Shown here: positions 25,260 through 34,703 of the stretch, piece after piece
Numbering within the stretch: the first letter of the stretch is position 1
Layout of the letters: every line of letters starts with the position of its first letter
NCBI RefSeq assembly: GCF_028369295.1
Contig: NZ_JAQMYP010000057.1
Coordinates: 1-64,000, forward strand
Direction of reading: 5' to 3'
Source of the DNA: Streptomyces sp. HD
GTDB lineage: Bacteria > Actinomycetota > Actinomycetes > Streptomycetales > Streptomycetaceae
Length of the DNA stretch: 64,000 nt
Program-made: the position numbers and the translations under genes
Notes under the pieces: model-generated
What the model saw: the letters and a program-made list of their open reading frames with translations, nothing else
Told to the model about the DNA's origin: nothing
Databases searched by the model: none

Positions 25260-28200
25260 TCACAGCAGTGACGGCACCTCGGCCGCCGCGACCTCCCGCG
25301 CCGCCCGCTCCAACGCGCTGGCCAGCAACGCAAGATCCGTCGGTCCGTTGCCCAGCTCACGGACCGGGCGGCGGGTCGGCGGGTCGCCCATGCGGTGCCA
25401 CTCCAGCGGCACGACCGTCGGCCGCAGCGTCGCCGTCCGCGGGATACGCCCCGTGACCCGGCCGCCCTGGAACGGCACCGCGCTGCCGTCCGCCCAGGCC
25501 AACCGTCCACGCCCAGGCGCCGGTTCGTCCGGCCCCGAGGTCACCGCGTCCAGCGTCACCCGCAACGTCGCCCGGCGCGCCGGCTCCGACTCCGCCGTAC
25601 GCCCCCCGACACCGGCGGCGGCCACCAGATGCACCCCGAGCCGCTCGCCCTCCCGGGCCACGGCCTCCAGCGCGCGTATCACCGACCCCGCCGCGGGCCG
25701 GCCCAGCGACCCCAGCGGAGGCGAGACCAGCGCGTCCAGGTCGTCCACGACCACGACGAGCCGGGGCAACGGCGGCACGGCCGCGGCCTGCCGACGGGCC
25801 GCTCCCGGCCGCAGCCGCAGCGTGGAGCTGGACGGCGAGTCGAGATCCCCCGAGCCGTCACCGGATCCGGCGCCGATGCCGGCCCCCGCCCCCGTCGCAC
25901 GCTGCGCGACCATCCGGCTCGACAGCTCACGGCCGGTGTGCCACTCGGTGAAGTCGGACCGCCCGAGCAGCTCCGCGCGCCGCTTCAGCTCGGCGCTGAG
26001 CGACTGGGCGAACTCCCGCATGCGGACGGGGTCGTTGGCGGTGAGATGGGTGGTGACATGCGGGACGTCCGTACAGACCCGCAGCCCGTCGCCGTGGCCG
26101 CCGCCCGAGGCCGTGCCGTCCCGGCCGTCGATCAGCACGATGCTCAGCCGGTCCGGCCGCTCGGCCGCGGCGAGCGAGGCGACGACGGCCCGCAGCAACT
26201 CCGTACGCCCGCTGCCGGAGGGTCCCTCGATCAGCAGATGCGGTCCGTCGGCGCCGAGGTCCGCGCCGACCGGCCCGCGCGGCCCGGCCCCGAGCACGGC
26301 ACACGCCCGCCCGCCGAGGGCCCCCGCGTCATCGCCCGCGTCGGCCCACCGCGCCATCAACGACGCCGGGGTGGCCCGCGCCAGCCCCAACTCGTCCAGC
26401 AGCCGCGCCGCCTGCGGCAACGGCACCGACACGCGCGCGTGCCGCTCACCACCCGTCCCCTCGGTCCGCAGCGGCGCCAGAGCCCGCGCGAACCGCTCCG
26501 CCCAGGCGACCGAGACCGCGTCCACGGCGGCGACGGTGCCGTGGCCCACGGGGCCGTGGACGGGGGCGTTGGCAGGGGCGGGCACCGAGGCGGCGGGGCT
26601 GTGGCCGGTTGGGCCGGGTGCCCCCGAGCCGTGGCCCGCCGAGTCGTGATCCGTGGGGCCGCGGCCCACAGCGCCGCCTGTGCGGGCGCCCTCGGACCCG
26701 GCCCCGGACTCGGCCCCGACACCGATCCCGCTGCCGGCCCGTGCCACCCGCATCAGCCGCAGCGCCGTGGCCACGTCGCCGCTCAGCAGCGCGACAGCGC
26801 CGCACTCCCGGAACACCGGCGACACCGTGCAGGCCGCCTCATAGGTCTCCGTCACCGGCGACGCGGGCGAGGCCGCGGCCGTCTCGGCGAGGCAGACGAC
26901 ATGGATCCCGGCCCGCGGTCCCTCCAGGGCCAGCCGGGCCACCGCCTCGCGCACATCGGCGCCGCCGGGATCGCCGTCCACGACGACCACGCTGTACGGC
27001 CCCACGAACCCGTCCGTCGGGTCGTCGTCCCGCGCCCAGGAGGGCCGCCGAACGGCACGCTCGGCAGGGTCCTGCCCGTCCGCGCCCCGCGCCGCCCCGC
27101 CCACCGCACCGGCAGACCTGGCGCTCGCGGGCGTCTCCGCCGACACGTCCTCCAGACGGCGCAGCAGCTCCTCGGTGCGGGCCATGGCTTGTTCGCGGTC
27201 GTAGGCCAGCAGCAGCCGGCAGTCCTGGCCGTGCCCGGGGCGGATGTGCGGGAGCCAGCCCAGCCAGGCCCACTCGGCGGTGCGCTCCTCCAGGGGGCGG
27301 GAGCGGTCCGCGCTGATCAGGACGATCTCCAGGGCGTCGGGCGAGTGCAGCGCCGCGAGCTGGGCGAGCACCGCGCGGGCCAGCCCGGCGAGCCGCTCGC
27401 GCGGACCGGCCAGCCCCAGTGCCCCGACCTCGCGCAGACCGGCGGTCACCGGCACCGCGGGCAGCAGCCCCGAGCCGTCGGGCGCCGCCCGGTCCGCCGT
27501 GCCCAGCCGCACCGTGAGCGCCTCCGGGTGACCCGGTGCGCGCTCCCACAGCCGGGGTCCGGGACCCAGGGCCGTCAGCAGCAGCGATGCCGGGTCCGGC
27601 CAGGCCTCCGGCTGCCGGGGGCCGCTCACCGCGGAGGGGAGCTCGATCGCCTCGCCGCGCTCTTCGTCGTCGTACGTCTCGTGCCGGGGCGTCTCCTGCT
27701 CCCCGCGTCCGCCGGCCAGCCGCCGTGCCCACGCGGTGAGCCCGCCGCGCCTGCGCACGCCCTGCGGCACGTCGGTGCCCCGCAGGGGAGTGCCCTTACG
27801 GCTGCTGCCGTGGCCGCCGCTCGCCGGGGACTCGCCGAGCCCGCCGTCGCCCGATCCGTGTTCGGCGCCTGCGCCGAGCGGGCCCACTCCGAAGCCCGCG
27901 CCGTGCGTGTCGCCGTCGCGCGGTCCCGGATGCGGCCCGTCGGCCCGTCCCTGCCGTTCGATCCGCGGGGCCCCGCCCTGTACCGGCACGATGGGCGGCT
28001 CGACAGGGCCGTGTTCCTGCGCGGCCGACCTGCCTCCCGAGGGTGCGCAGGCGGCGCCGCCGTCCGCCACGCGTGCGTGAGGCACCGCACCGCTTGTTCC
28101 GGTCGCTCGCGCGGGCGCCGTGGGCCCGTCGCTGCGCGGGGCGGCGCCGCCGTCCACGCCGCGGTCGTCGAGGTCCCCGGCGGGGACCCGCACATGCCCC

Positions 28201-28829
28201 TCCCCGTCCGGCTCCGTCCGCACTCGCGCCCCCGGACCCCCGGCCGGAGCCAGCCGCAGCGCCGACTCACCGATCCGCAGCAGCGACCCGGGCGCGAACC
28301 GCACCGGGCGGGTGGTCACACCGGAGCCGTCCAGCGTCGTGCCGTTGGTGGAGCCGAGGTCGGCGACCGAGACACGGCCGTCGGCGGCGACCGTGACCGC
28401 GCAGTGCAGGCGGGAGACGTCCGGGTCGTCCAGCGGGACGTCGGCGTCGGCGGAGCGGCCGATGCGGATCTCGCCGCCGTGCAGCAGATGAACCCCGCCC
28501 GCGTCAGGCCCGGCCACCACATGGAGCTGGGTCGGGGCGTCGTCCAGCTCGGGGTGCGGCTCCGGGGCCGGCGGGGCGCCCAGGGCCAGCACCGCACCGT
28601 CGGTCAGCGGGGGCTCGCCCAGCGTGCTGCGCCGGTCGTCGAGCCGCTCCGAACCCGCGTACAGCACGACCGGGCCGTCGCCCCCGGACACCGCCGAGGC
28701 GAGCGCCGACGCCACCGCCGACAGGGCCGTGCCCGCGGGCGCCGTGACCAGCACGTCGCAGCTCGCGGCGCGGCCCCGCGCCGGGGCAGGCGGGGCCAGC
28801 GGATCTACGACGGTCAGCCGGATCTGCAT
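25260..28829 (-). CDS. FHA domain / FtsK-SpoIIIE (EccC-like) ATPase protein
   Basis: 1189 residues from the ATG at 28829. Residues about 95-185 form an FHA domain (IRIGRSADADVPLDDPDVSR, LGSTNGTTLDG) that would bind phosphothreonine. A long low-complexity Pro/Gly/Ala linker follows. An FtsK/EccC-type region comes next: a degenerate ATPase-like domain (LGLAGPRERLAGLARAVL, then HSPDALEIVLISADRS), and a second with a P-loop GPSGSGRT and Walker B-like LVVVVDDLDAL. The P-loop has Arg where Lys is usual. Two Ser/Thr kinases are encoded divergently. A role in secretion or DNA/protein translocation is inferred only. Confidence 0.85.
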   Translation of the reverse strand: MQIRLTVVDPLAPPAPARGRAASCDVLVTAPAGTALSAVASALASAVSGGDGPVVLYAGSERLDDRRSTLGEPPLTDGAVLALGAPPAPEPHPELDDAPTQLHVVAGPDAGGVHLLHGGEIRIGRSADADVPLDDPDVSRLHCAVTVAADGRVSVADLGSTNGTTLDGSGVTTRPVRFAPGSLLRIGESALRLAPAGGPGARVRTEPDGEGHVRVPAGDLDDRGVDGGAAPRSDGPTAPARATGTSGAVPHARVADGGAACAPSGGRSAAQEHGPVEPPIVPVQGGAPRIERQGRADGPHPGPRDGDTHGAGFGVGPLGAGAEHGSGDGGLGESPASGGHGSSRKGTPLRGTDVPQGVRRRGGLTAWARRLAGGRGEQETPRHETYDDEERGEAIELPSAVSGPRQPEAWPDPASLLLTALGPGPRLWERAPGHPEALTVRLGTADRAAPDGSGLLPAVPVTAGLREVGALGLAGPRERLAGLARAVLAQLAALHSPDALEIVLISADRSRPLEERTAEWAWLGWLPHIRPGHGQDCRLLLAYDREQAMARTEELLRRLEDVSAETPASARSAGAVGGAARGADGQDPAERAVRRPSWARDDDPTDGFVGPYSVVVVDGDPGGADVREAVARLALEGPRAGIHVVCLAETAAASPASPVTETYEAACTVSPVFRECGAVALLSGDVATALRLMRVARAGSGIGVGAESGAGSEGARTGGAVGRGPTDHDSAGHGSGAPGPTGHSPAASVPAPANAPVHGPVGHGTVAAVDAVSVAWAERFARALAPLRTEGTGGERHARVSVPLPQAARLLDELGLARATPASLMARWADAGDDAGALGGRACAVLGAGPRGPVGADLGADGPHLLIEGPSGSGRTELLRAVVASLAAAERPDRLSIVLIDGRDGTASGGGHGDGLRVCTDVPHVTTHLTANDPVRMREFAQSLSAELKRRAELLGRSDFTEWHTGRELSSRMVAQRATGAGAGIGAGSGDGSGDLDSPSSSTLRLRPGAARRQAAAVPPLPRLVVVVDDLDALVSPPLGSLGRPAAGSVIRALEAVAREGERLGVHLVAAAGVGGRTAESEPARRATLRVTLDAVTSGPDEPAPGRGRLAWADGSAVPFQGGRVTGRIPRTATLRPTVVPLEWHRMGDPPTRRPVRELGNGPTDLALLASALERAAREVAAAEVPSLL

Positions 28830-28865
28830 CGGCGTCAGCGGTCCCTTCTGCGAGGGCGCGGAACA

Positions 28866-28986
28866 GGGCCCGTCTGATGGATCTCCGCGGCGTCGCGACG
28901 CCCGGCGCGTGCTCTCGCCGCACCGAACGCCGAGAGCGCGCACCGAACGCCGCTCCCTCTTCCGCGGAGATCCATCAGACGGGCCC
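28866..28986. repeat. Perfect 25-bp inverted repeat with 71-bp centre
   Basis: Arms at 28866-28890 and 28962-28986 are exact reverse complements (outer GGGCCCGTCTGATGG, inner CTCCGCGG). The centre carries a direct repeat GCACCGAACGCCG and a smaller dyad (GCTCTCG...CGAGAGC). It lies in the 5' region of the FHA-FtsK gene, 37 nt from its start, and could be a MITE-like element or an RNA hairpin. No target-site duplication is evident. Confidence 0.75.
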
Positions 28987-29298
28987 TCCACCCCACACGA
29001 GCACATCGGCCAGTACTCCACGCATCCTCGCACCTGCCACTGACAGCGCGCCCCCCGCCCGAAGGCAAGTGATCTTGATTGGTCGGCTCTGCCCGCAAAA
29101 GTGCATGACAAGTGCACTGCCGGTGATCACTTGAGATCGCTCACGTCCGCTTGCGGCAACCACGAGACAGAGCCGAGCGTCTTTCCTTCGAACATGTACG
29201 GGAAGCCGTACGTAAGACGCACAGAATGACGACAGTCGGTGCCGCGAAGCACGGCACTACAGTGGGTCGGAACGTAGGCAAGCAGCAGGGAGCGCGAC
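28987..29298. other. Intergenic promoter region upstream of the first kinase gene
   Basis: No gene is seen in these 312 bases. Two smaller dyads are visible: AAGTGATC (29067-29074) with GATCACTT (29125-29132), and AGTGCA (29100-29105) with TGCACT (29113-29118). These are candidate regulatory sites for the divergent FtsK-like gene and the kinase. Confidence 0.5.
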
Positions 29299-31002
29299 GT
29301 GCGGCCGGTAGGCAGCAAGTACTTCCTTGAGGAGCCGCTCGGGCGCGGCGCCACGGGGACCGTCTGGCGAGCGCGCCAGAGAGAGACGGCGGGTGCCGAG
29401 GCGGCAGTGGCCGGGCAGCCCGGCGAGACGGTCGCGATCAAGGTCCTCAAGGAGGAGCTCGCCGGCGATCCCGACATCGTCATGCGGTTCCTGCGCGAGC
29501 GCTCCGTACTGCTGCGGCTGACCCACCCGAACATCGTCCGGGTCCGCGACCTGGTGGTCGAGGGCGAGCTGCTCGCCCTGGTGATGGACCTCGTCGAGGG
29601 CCCCGACCTGCACCGCTACCTGCGCGAGAACGGTCCCTTCACCCCGGTCGCCGCCGCCCTGCTCACCGCACAGATCGCCGACGCGCTGGCCGCCAGCCAC
29701 GCCGACGGCGTCGTCCACCGCGACCTGAAGCCCGCCAACGTCCTGCTCCGGCAGCACGGCGGCCAGATGCACCCGCTGCTGACCGACTTCGGCATCGCCC
29801 GCCTCGCCGACTCCCCGGGCCTGACCCGCACCCACGAGTTCGTCGGTACGCCCGCGTACATCGCACCCGAGTCCGCCGAGGGCCGCCCGCAGACCTCTGC
29901 CGTCGACATCTACGGCGCCGGAATCCTCCTCTACGAGCTGCTCACCGGCCGCCCGCCGTTCGGTGGCGGCTCCGCCCTGGAGGTCCTGCACCAGCACCTG
30001 AGCGCCGAGCCGCGCCGCCCGTCCACGGTCCCCGACCCGCTCTGGACGGTCATAGAACGCTGCCTGCGCAAGAACCCCGACGAACGGCCCAGCGCCGAGA
30101 ACCTCGCGCGCGCCCTGCGCGTCGTCGCCGAGGGCGTCGGCGTGCACGCGAACTCCACGCAGATCGCCGCGGCCGAGGGCGTCGGCGCGCTGCTCGCCCC
30201 CGACCCCGCGCCGACGGCCGTGCCCGGCTCGGCCGACCCGACGCAGGTGCTGCCGCACGGCGCGGGCGCCGGGGCGTTCGACCCGAACGGCGCGACCAGC
30301 GTCCTGCCGCACACCGGCGCCCCCGGCCCGGCGGGCGCCGCCGACCCCACCGCCGTACTGCCGCACACGGGCGGTCAGGGCGGGCACGGTGCCGCCGACC
30401 CGACGGCCGTGATGCCGCCGATGCCGCCCGGACAGCCCGGTCAGCAGCCGGGGCAGCCCGGACCCGAGGACCCGCACCCCTGGCAGAACCAGCTGCGCGC
30501 CGCCCGGGACCGCAACGAACAGACCCAGGTCCAGTACCTCGACCCCAACGAGGACCCGCTGCGCCGCCGCCCCCAGCGCCAGGTCGCCCGCCCGCAGCAG
30601 CAGCCACGGCCCCAGCAGCAGCGGCCGCCGCAGCGCCAGCAGCCGGGGTACGGCTATCCGCAGCAGCAGCCTCAGCAGTACGCCCCGCCGCAGCCCCAGC
30701 GCCCCCAGCAGCCGCAGCGGTACGCCCCGCCTCCGGCACCGGAGCCGCAGCGGCCCCAGCGCGAGCCGCGCCAGCCGCGCCAGCGCAGCGCCAACCCGAT
30801 GCGGATCCCCGGCCTCGGCTGCCTCAAGGGGTGCCTGTTCACGATCGTCATCCTCTTCGTCGCGGGCTGGCTGGTCTGGGAGCTGAGCCCGTTGCAGGAG
30901 TGGATCGGCACGGGCAAGGGCTACTGGGACCAGCTCACCGACTGGTTCAACAGCGTGACCGGGTGGATCGAGGACCTCGGTGGGGGCTCGGGCACCAACT
31001 GA
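29299..31002 (+). CDS. pkaA: Ser/Thr protein kinase, membrane-anchored (PkaA-like)
   Basis: 567 residues from a GTG preceded by AGGGAG. The kinase domain (about residues 8-270) has GRGATGTVWRA, catalytic HRDLKPANVLL, DFGIARLAD and GTPAYIAPES. A linker holds four copies of a motif like DPTAVLPHTG, then Pro/Gln-rich repeats. A single membrane segment (CLFTIVILFVAGWLVW) precedes a short external tail. No PASTA domains are present. The threonine-rich motifs may be autophosphorylation sites that could be read by the FHA domain of the divergent protein. Confidence 0.9.
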   Translation: MRPVGSKYFLEEPLGRGATGTVWRARQRETAGAEAAVAGQPGETVAIKVLKEELAGDPDIVMRFLRERSVLLRLTHPNIVRVRDLVVEGELLALVMDLVEGPDLHRYLRENGPFTPVAAALLTAQIADALAASHADGVVHRDLKPANVLLRQHGGQMHPLLTDFGIARLADSPGLTRTHEFVGTPAYIAPESAEGRPQTSAVDIYGAGILLYELLTGRPPFGGGSALEVLHQHLSAEPRRPSTVPDPLWTVIERCLRKNPDERPSAENLARALRVVAEGVGVHANSTQIAAAEGVGALLAPDPAPTAVPGSADPTQVLPHGAGAGAFDPNGATSVLPHTGAPGPAGAADPTAVLPHTGGQGGHGAADPTAVMPPMPPGQPGQQPGQPGPEDPHPWQNQLRAARDRNEQTQVQYLDPNEDPLRRRPQRQVARPQQQPRPQQQRPPQRQQPGYGYPQQQPQQYAPPQPQRPQQPQRYAPPPAPEPQRPQREPRQPRQRSANPMRIPGLGCLKGCLFTIVILFVAGWLVWELSPLQEWIGTGKGYWDQLTDWFNSVTGWIEDLGGGSGTN

Positions 31003-31165
31003 CCGAAGGTGGCGTGACGTCGGTCACAAGTGGAGCCTTCGGCGGCTCGACTGCGGCCACCTTGGGGATTTGTCGACACCTGGCGGGTGATTTACGCCTC
31101 CGCGGTGAAGGTTGGCTCTCCGGACGCGTAGTTTTAGCGACAACACGCGTCAGGTAGGAGCAGTC

Positions 31166-32407
31166 TTGGCACGCAAGATCGGGAGCCGGTACACCGCCAA
31201 CCAGATCCTGGGGCGGGGCAGCGCCGGCACGGTGTGGCTGGGCGAGGGGCCCGAGGGGCCCGTCGCCATCAAGCTGCTGCGCGAGGATCTCGCGTCCGAC
31301 CAGGAGCTCGTCGGACGCTTCGTACAGGAGCGCACGGCGTTGCTGGGCCTGGAGCATCCGAACGTGGTCTCCGTGCGTGACCTGGTGGTCGACGGCAACG
31401 ACCTCGCGCTGGTGATGGACCTGGTCCGGGGCACGGATCTGCGCACCCGCCTCGACCGCGACCGGCGGCTCGCGCCCGAGGCGGCGGTGGCGATCGTGGC
31501 GGACGTCGCGGACGGGCTGGCGGCGGCCCACGCGGCCGGGGTCGTGCACCGCGACGTCAAGCCGGAGAACGTCCTGCTGGACATGCAGGGCCCGCTGGGC
31601 CCGGGCGGCGCCCACCCGGCCCTCCTGACGGACTTCGGTGTGGCGAAACTCATCGACTCACCGCGCCGCACCCGCGCCACGAAGATCATCGGTACGCCGG
31701 ACTACTTGGCACCGGAGATCGTGGAGGGCCTGCCGCCCCGTGCCGCGGTCGACATCTACGCGCTGGCGACCGTCCTGTACGAGCTGCTGGCGGGCTTCAC
31801 GCCGTTCGGCGGCGGCCACCCGGGTGCGGTCCTGCGCCGCCACGTCACCGAGACGGTGGCCCCCCTGCCCGGCATCCCCGACGAGCTGTGGCAGCTGGTC
31901 GTGCAGTGCCTGGCGAAGGCACCGGCCTCGCGGCTGCGGGCCTCGGAGCTGGGCGGCCGGCTGCGGGAGCTGCTCCCGTTGGTGGCGGGGATGCCGCCGC
32001 TGGACGTGGACGAGCCGGACGGGGAGCCGGTGGAGGAAGAGGCTCCGGTCACCCAGGAAGCGGCGCCGGCGGGGGAGGGGGCGCGACGGCGCGGCGCGGT
32101 GCCGTTGGTGCCGGGGGCCAAGCCGGCCGACTCCAACCGGGACACGCATACGTCGATGAGGGTGCCGGCGCCCGACGAGCTGGCCGGTGGCGCCCGGGGT
32201 ACGGCACGGGTGCCGAGGGCGACGGGAGCGCCGCGGCCCGGTTCCGCCCGCCATCGGTCCACGACTCGGCGGCGCCGGGTGGCGCTGGGCGCGGCGGCGG
32301 TGGCGCTGGTGGCCGCGGCGGGCGTGGGCACCTGGCTGGCGACGTCGGACGACGACGCCGGGGCGACCCCCCAGGACAAGAACAACACCGCCCCGGCGGC
32401 CCCGTAA
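31166..32407 (+). CDS. pkaB: Ser/Thr protein kinase (PkaB-like)
   Basis: 413 residues from a TTG with GTAGGAG upstream; the downstream protein begins ARKIGSRYTANQILGRGSAGTVW. Kinase motifs are HRDVKPENVLL, DFGVAKLID and GTPDYLAPEI. A Pro/Glu-rich linker and one membrane segment near the end (RRVALGAAAVALVAAAGVG) follow. The external tail is only about 25 residues. It follows the PkaA-like gene by 163 bp, in the same order as in other Streptomyces genomes. Confidence 0.9.
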   Translation: MARKIGSRYTANQILGRGSAGTVWLGEGPEGPVAIKLLREDLASDQELVGRFVQERTALLGLEHPNVVSVRDLVVDGNDLALVMDLVRGTDLRTRLDRDRRLAPEAAVAIVADVADGLAAAHAAGVVHRDVKPENVLLDMQGPLGPGGAHPALLTDFGVAKLIDSPRRTRATKIIGTPDYLAPEIVEGLPPRAAVDIYALATVLYELLAGFTPFGGGHPGAVLRRHVTETVAPLPGIPDELWQLVVQCLAKAPASRLRASELGGRLRELLPLVAGMPPLDVDEPDGEPVEEEAPVTQEAAPAGEGARRRGAVPLVPGAKPADSNRDTHTSMRVPAPDELAGGARGTARVPRATGAPRPGSARHRSTTRRRRVALGAAAVALVAAAGVGTWLATSDDDAGATPQDKNNTAPAAP

Positions 32408-32528
32408 CCTCCCGCGGCCCCCGGCGACCCTGCCCGTACCGTCCCCCGGGGGCCCGGCCCCTTCGATCCGGGCCCTCGGGGGGCTGCGTGCGGACCTCCC
32501 CGCTTGGCGGAGCCGTTACGCTGGAGGC

Positions 32529-33635
32529 GTGGCAGTCGTCGATGTATCCGAAGAGCTCAAGTCCCTCTCCTCGACCATGGAGTCGATCGAGGCCGTTCTG
32601 GACCTCGACAAGCTGAGGGCAGACATCGCCGCTCTAGAGGAGCAGGCGGCCGCGCCGTCCCTGTGGGACAACCCGGACGAGGCGCAGAAGATCACCAGCA
32701 AGCTGAGCCACCTGCAGGCCGAGGTCAGGAAGGCCGAGGCACTGCGCGGGCGGATCGACGATCTCGCCGTGCTCTTCGAGATGGCCGAGGAGGAGGACGA
32801 CCCGGACACCCGTGCCGAGGCCGAGTCCGAGCTCACCGCCGTCCGCAAGGCACTGGACGAGATGGAGGTCCGGACGCTGCTCAGCGGTGAGTACGACGCC
32901 CGTGAGGCGCTCGTCAACATCCGCGCCGAGGCCGGCGGCGTCGACGCCGCGGACTTCGCCGAGAAGCTGCAGCGGATGTACCTGCGCTGGGCGGAGCAGA
33001 AGGGCTACAAGACCGAGGTCTACGAGACGTCGTACGCCGAAGAGGCCGGCATCAAGTCGACCACCTTCGCCGTGCAGGCGCCGTACGCCTACGGCACGCT
33101 CTCGGTCGAGCAGGGCACCCACCGCCTCGTGCGCATCTCGCCCTTCGACAACCAGGGCCGCCGGCAGACCTCCTTCGCGGGCGTCGAGGTGCTGCCCGTG
33201 GTCGAGCAGACCGACCACATCGAGATCGACGAGTCCGAGCTGCGCGTGGACGTCTACCGCTCCTCCGGGCCCGGCGGCCAGGGCGTGAACACCACCGACT
33301 CCGCGGTGCGCCTCACCCACATCCCCACCGGCATCGTCGTCTCCTGCCAGAACGAGCGGTCGCAGATCCAGAACAAGGCCACCGCGATGAACGTCCTCCA
33401 GGCGAAGCTGCTTGAGCGGCGCCGCCAGGAGGAGCAGGCCAAGATGGACGCCCTCAAGGGCGACGGCGGCAACTCCTGGGGCAACCAGATGCGGTCCTAC
33501 GTTGTGCACCCGTACCAGATGGTCAAGGACCTGCGCACCGAGTTCGAAGTCGGCAACCCCGAGGCCGTGTTCAACGGTGAGATCGACGGATTCCTGGAAG
33601 CCGGAATTCGCTGGCGCAAGCAGCAGGAGAAGTAG
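32529..33635 (+). CDS. prfB: Peptide chain release factor 2
   Basis: 368 residues from a GTG that has GGAGG just upstream. It carries the RF2 stop-codon selector tripeptide SPF in VRISPFDNQGRR and the GGQ hydrolysis motif in SSGPGGQGVN. RF2 releases nascent chains at UGA and UAA. The programmed frameshift and internal UGA of many bacterial prfB genes are not present; the frame is uninterrupted from the start. A strong hairpin terminator follows at 33672-33708. Confidence 0.97.
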   Translation: MAVVDVSEELKSLSSTMESIEAVLDLDKLRADIAALEEQAAAPSLWDNPDEAQKITSKLSHLQAEVRKAEALRGRIDDLAVLFEMAEEEDDPDTRAEAESELTAVRKALDEMEVRTLLSGEYDAREALVNIRAEAGGVDAADFAEKLQRMYLRWAEQKGYKTEVYETSYAEEAGIKSTTFAVQAPYAYGTLSVEQGTHRLVRISPFDNQGRRQTSFAGVEVLPVVEQTDHIEIDESELRVDVYRSSGPGGQGVNTTDSAVRLTHIPTGIVVSCQNERSQIQNKATAMNVLQAKLLERRRQEEQAKMDALKGDGGNSWGNQMRSYVVHPYQMVKDLRTEFEVGNPEAVFNGEIDGFLEAGIRWRKQQEK

Positions 33636-33671
33636 CCGGAGAAGCAGCAGCAACCACGTTGCTTTGTCGAC

Positions 33672-33708
33672 AAGGCAACTGCCGTCACCTCGACGGCAGT
33701 TGCCTTTT
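33672..33708 (+). terminator. Rho-independent terminator of prfB
   Basis: Stem GGCAACTGCCGTC/GACGGCAGTTGCC (13 bp) with a 5-nt loop, followed by TTTT. It lies 36 bp after the prfB stop. It is one of the clearest intrinsic terminators in the window. Confidence 0.9.
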
Positions 33709-33951
33709 CTGTGCCCGCATGTCTGGGTTTTACATCACACTCACAGAGTCCAACCCATGGCATAGCTCCCGTATTTGGACATGGCGGTCGCAAACGGCCT
33801 TGACGTGTCTTTGAAAAATGGGAAGGGTAAAGCGTGGCATGCGTATCTCTGGGGCGCATGTGAACCGGGGGGCTCAAGTTCAGCTGTCCCCGTCGATCAC
33901 GGCCCCCGAGCGCCGCCTCACTGACGATTAGCTACTGGGGGTAGCAACCAC
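33709..33951 (+). other. Upstream region of the LAETG surface protein gene
   Basis: Apart from the terminator just before it, the 316-bp interval between prfB and the surface-protein gene holds no open frame of interest. The final bases (ACTGGGGGTAGCAACCAC) give a GGGGG ribosome-binding stretch before the ATG at 33952. Promoter elements cannot be assigned with confidence. Confidence 0.5.
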
Positions 33952-34596
33952 ATGACGAAGAAGACGCGGATCCGCATCGCGCGGGTCGCGGCCGGTGCCG
34001 TGATCGCGGCTGGTGCCTCGCTGACCGCTGCCGGTGCCGCTTCTGCCGCCGAGGCGGACGACTGCGTGCTCGGCCTGTTCTGCGCGCCCGAGGACCCGAC
34101 CGACCCGCCGACCGACCCGGTTCCGACGGACCCGGGCATCCCGACCGACATCCCGACGGACCCGGGCATCCCGACCGACCTTCCGACGGACCCGACGGAC
34201 CCGACCCTGGAGCCGACCGAGCCGTCGGAGCCCACCGACGAGCCGACCGACCCGGGTGACGACAACGGGAACGGCAATGGCAACGGGAACGGGAACGGCA
34301 ACGGGAACGGGAACGGCAACAACGGCGGCGGTAACAACAACACCGACCCCGACGGTGGCACGTCCCCGCAGGAGGAGGGTTCCTCCGGCCTGAACGACAC
34401 CGGCACCGAGACCACCGGAACCGGCACCGGCACGGGGACCAGCACCTCCGCCCAGGGCGGCGGCGACGAGCTGGCCGAGACGGGTTCCGGTCAGACCACG
34501 TTCCTGCTGATCGGCGCCGCCACCATGATCGCCGGCGGTATCGGCTTCCGTATCCTGCCGCGCCTCGTGGGCGGCCGCGGCGGTGCGGCTGCCTGA
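33952..34596 (+). CDS. Secreted cell-wall-anchored LAETG protein with DPT/GN repeats
   Basis: 214 residues. It has a signal peptide (to about residue 33, ending AASAA), a pair of cysteines (DDCVLGLFC), and a Pro/Asp/Thr repeat region such as PTDPGIPTD. An NG-rich (GNGNGN) stretch follows. At the C-terminus a sortase motif LAETG precedes a membrane helix and a basic tail. LAxTG is the class E sortase signal used in Streptomyces. It is a low-complexity stalk-like surface protein; no ligand-binding domain is recognisable. Confidence 0.85.
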   Translation: MTKKTRIRIARVAAGAVIAAGASLTAAGAASAAEADDCVLGLFCAPEDPTDPPTDPVPTDPGIPTDIPTDPGIPTDLPTDPTDPTLEPTEPSEPTDEPTDPGDDNGNGNGNGNGNGNGNGNGNNGGGNNNTDPDGGTSPQEEGSSGLNDTGTETTGTGTGTGTSTSAQGGGDELAETGSGQTTFLLIGAATMIAGGIGFRILPRLVGGRGGAAA

Positions 34597-34636
34597 CGGT
34601 AGCCGTTCGTCACGCCGTGTGACGCATGTCGTACGG

Positions 34637-34675
34637 CCGAGGGGCCCGGAGCGGGTTTCGCTCCGGGCCCCTCGG
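34637..34675. terminator. Bidirectional hairpin terminator
   Basis: Stem CCGAGGGGCCCGGAGC/GCTCCGGGCCCCTCGG (16 bp, perfect) with a 7-nt loop. It lies between the convergent surface-protein gene and the small zinc-ribbon gene, so it can serve both. Confidence 0.85.
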
Positions 34676-34703
34676 TATGTCCGTCTACGGTGTGCGCGCC
34701 GCT

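Noticed and set aside
14296..28877. Very long open frames on the plus strand opposite the glycosyltransferase and FtsK genes (some over 800 codons)
   Set aside because: They are Arg/Gly/Pro/His-rich, lack family motifs and mirror real minus-strand genes, the usual artefact of high GC content.
32529..33635. Programmed frameshift in prfB
   Set aside because: The reading frame is continuous from the GTG, with no internal UGA or slippery CTT TGA, so no frameshift is needed.
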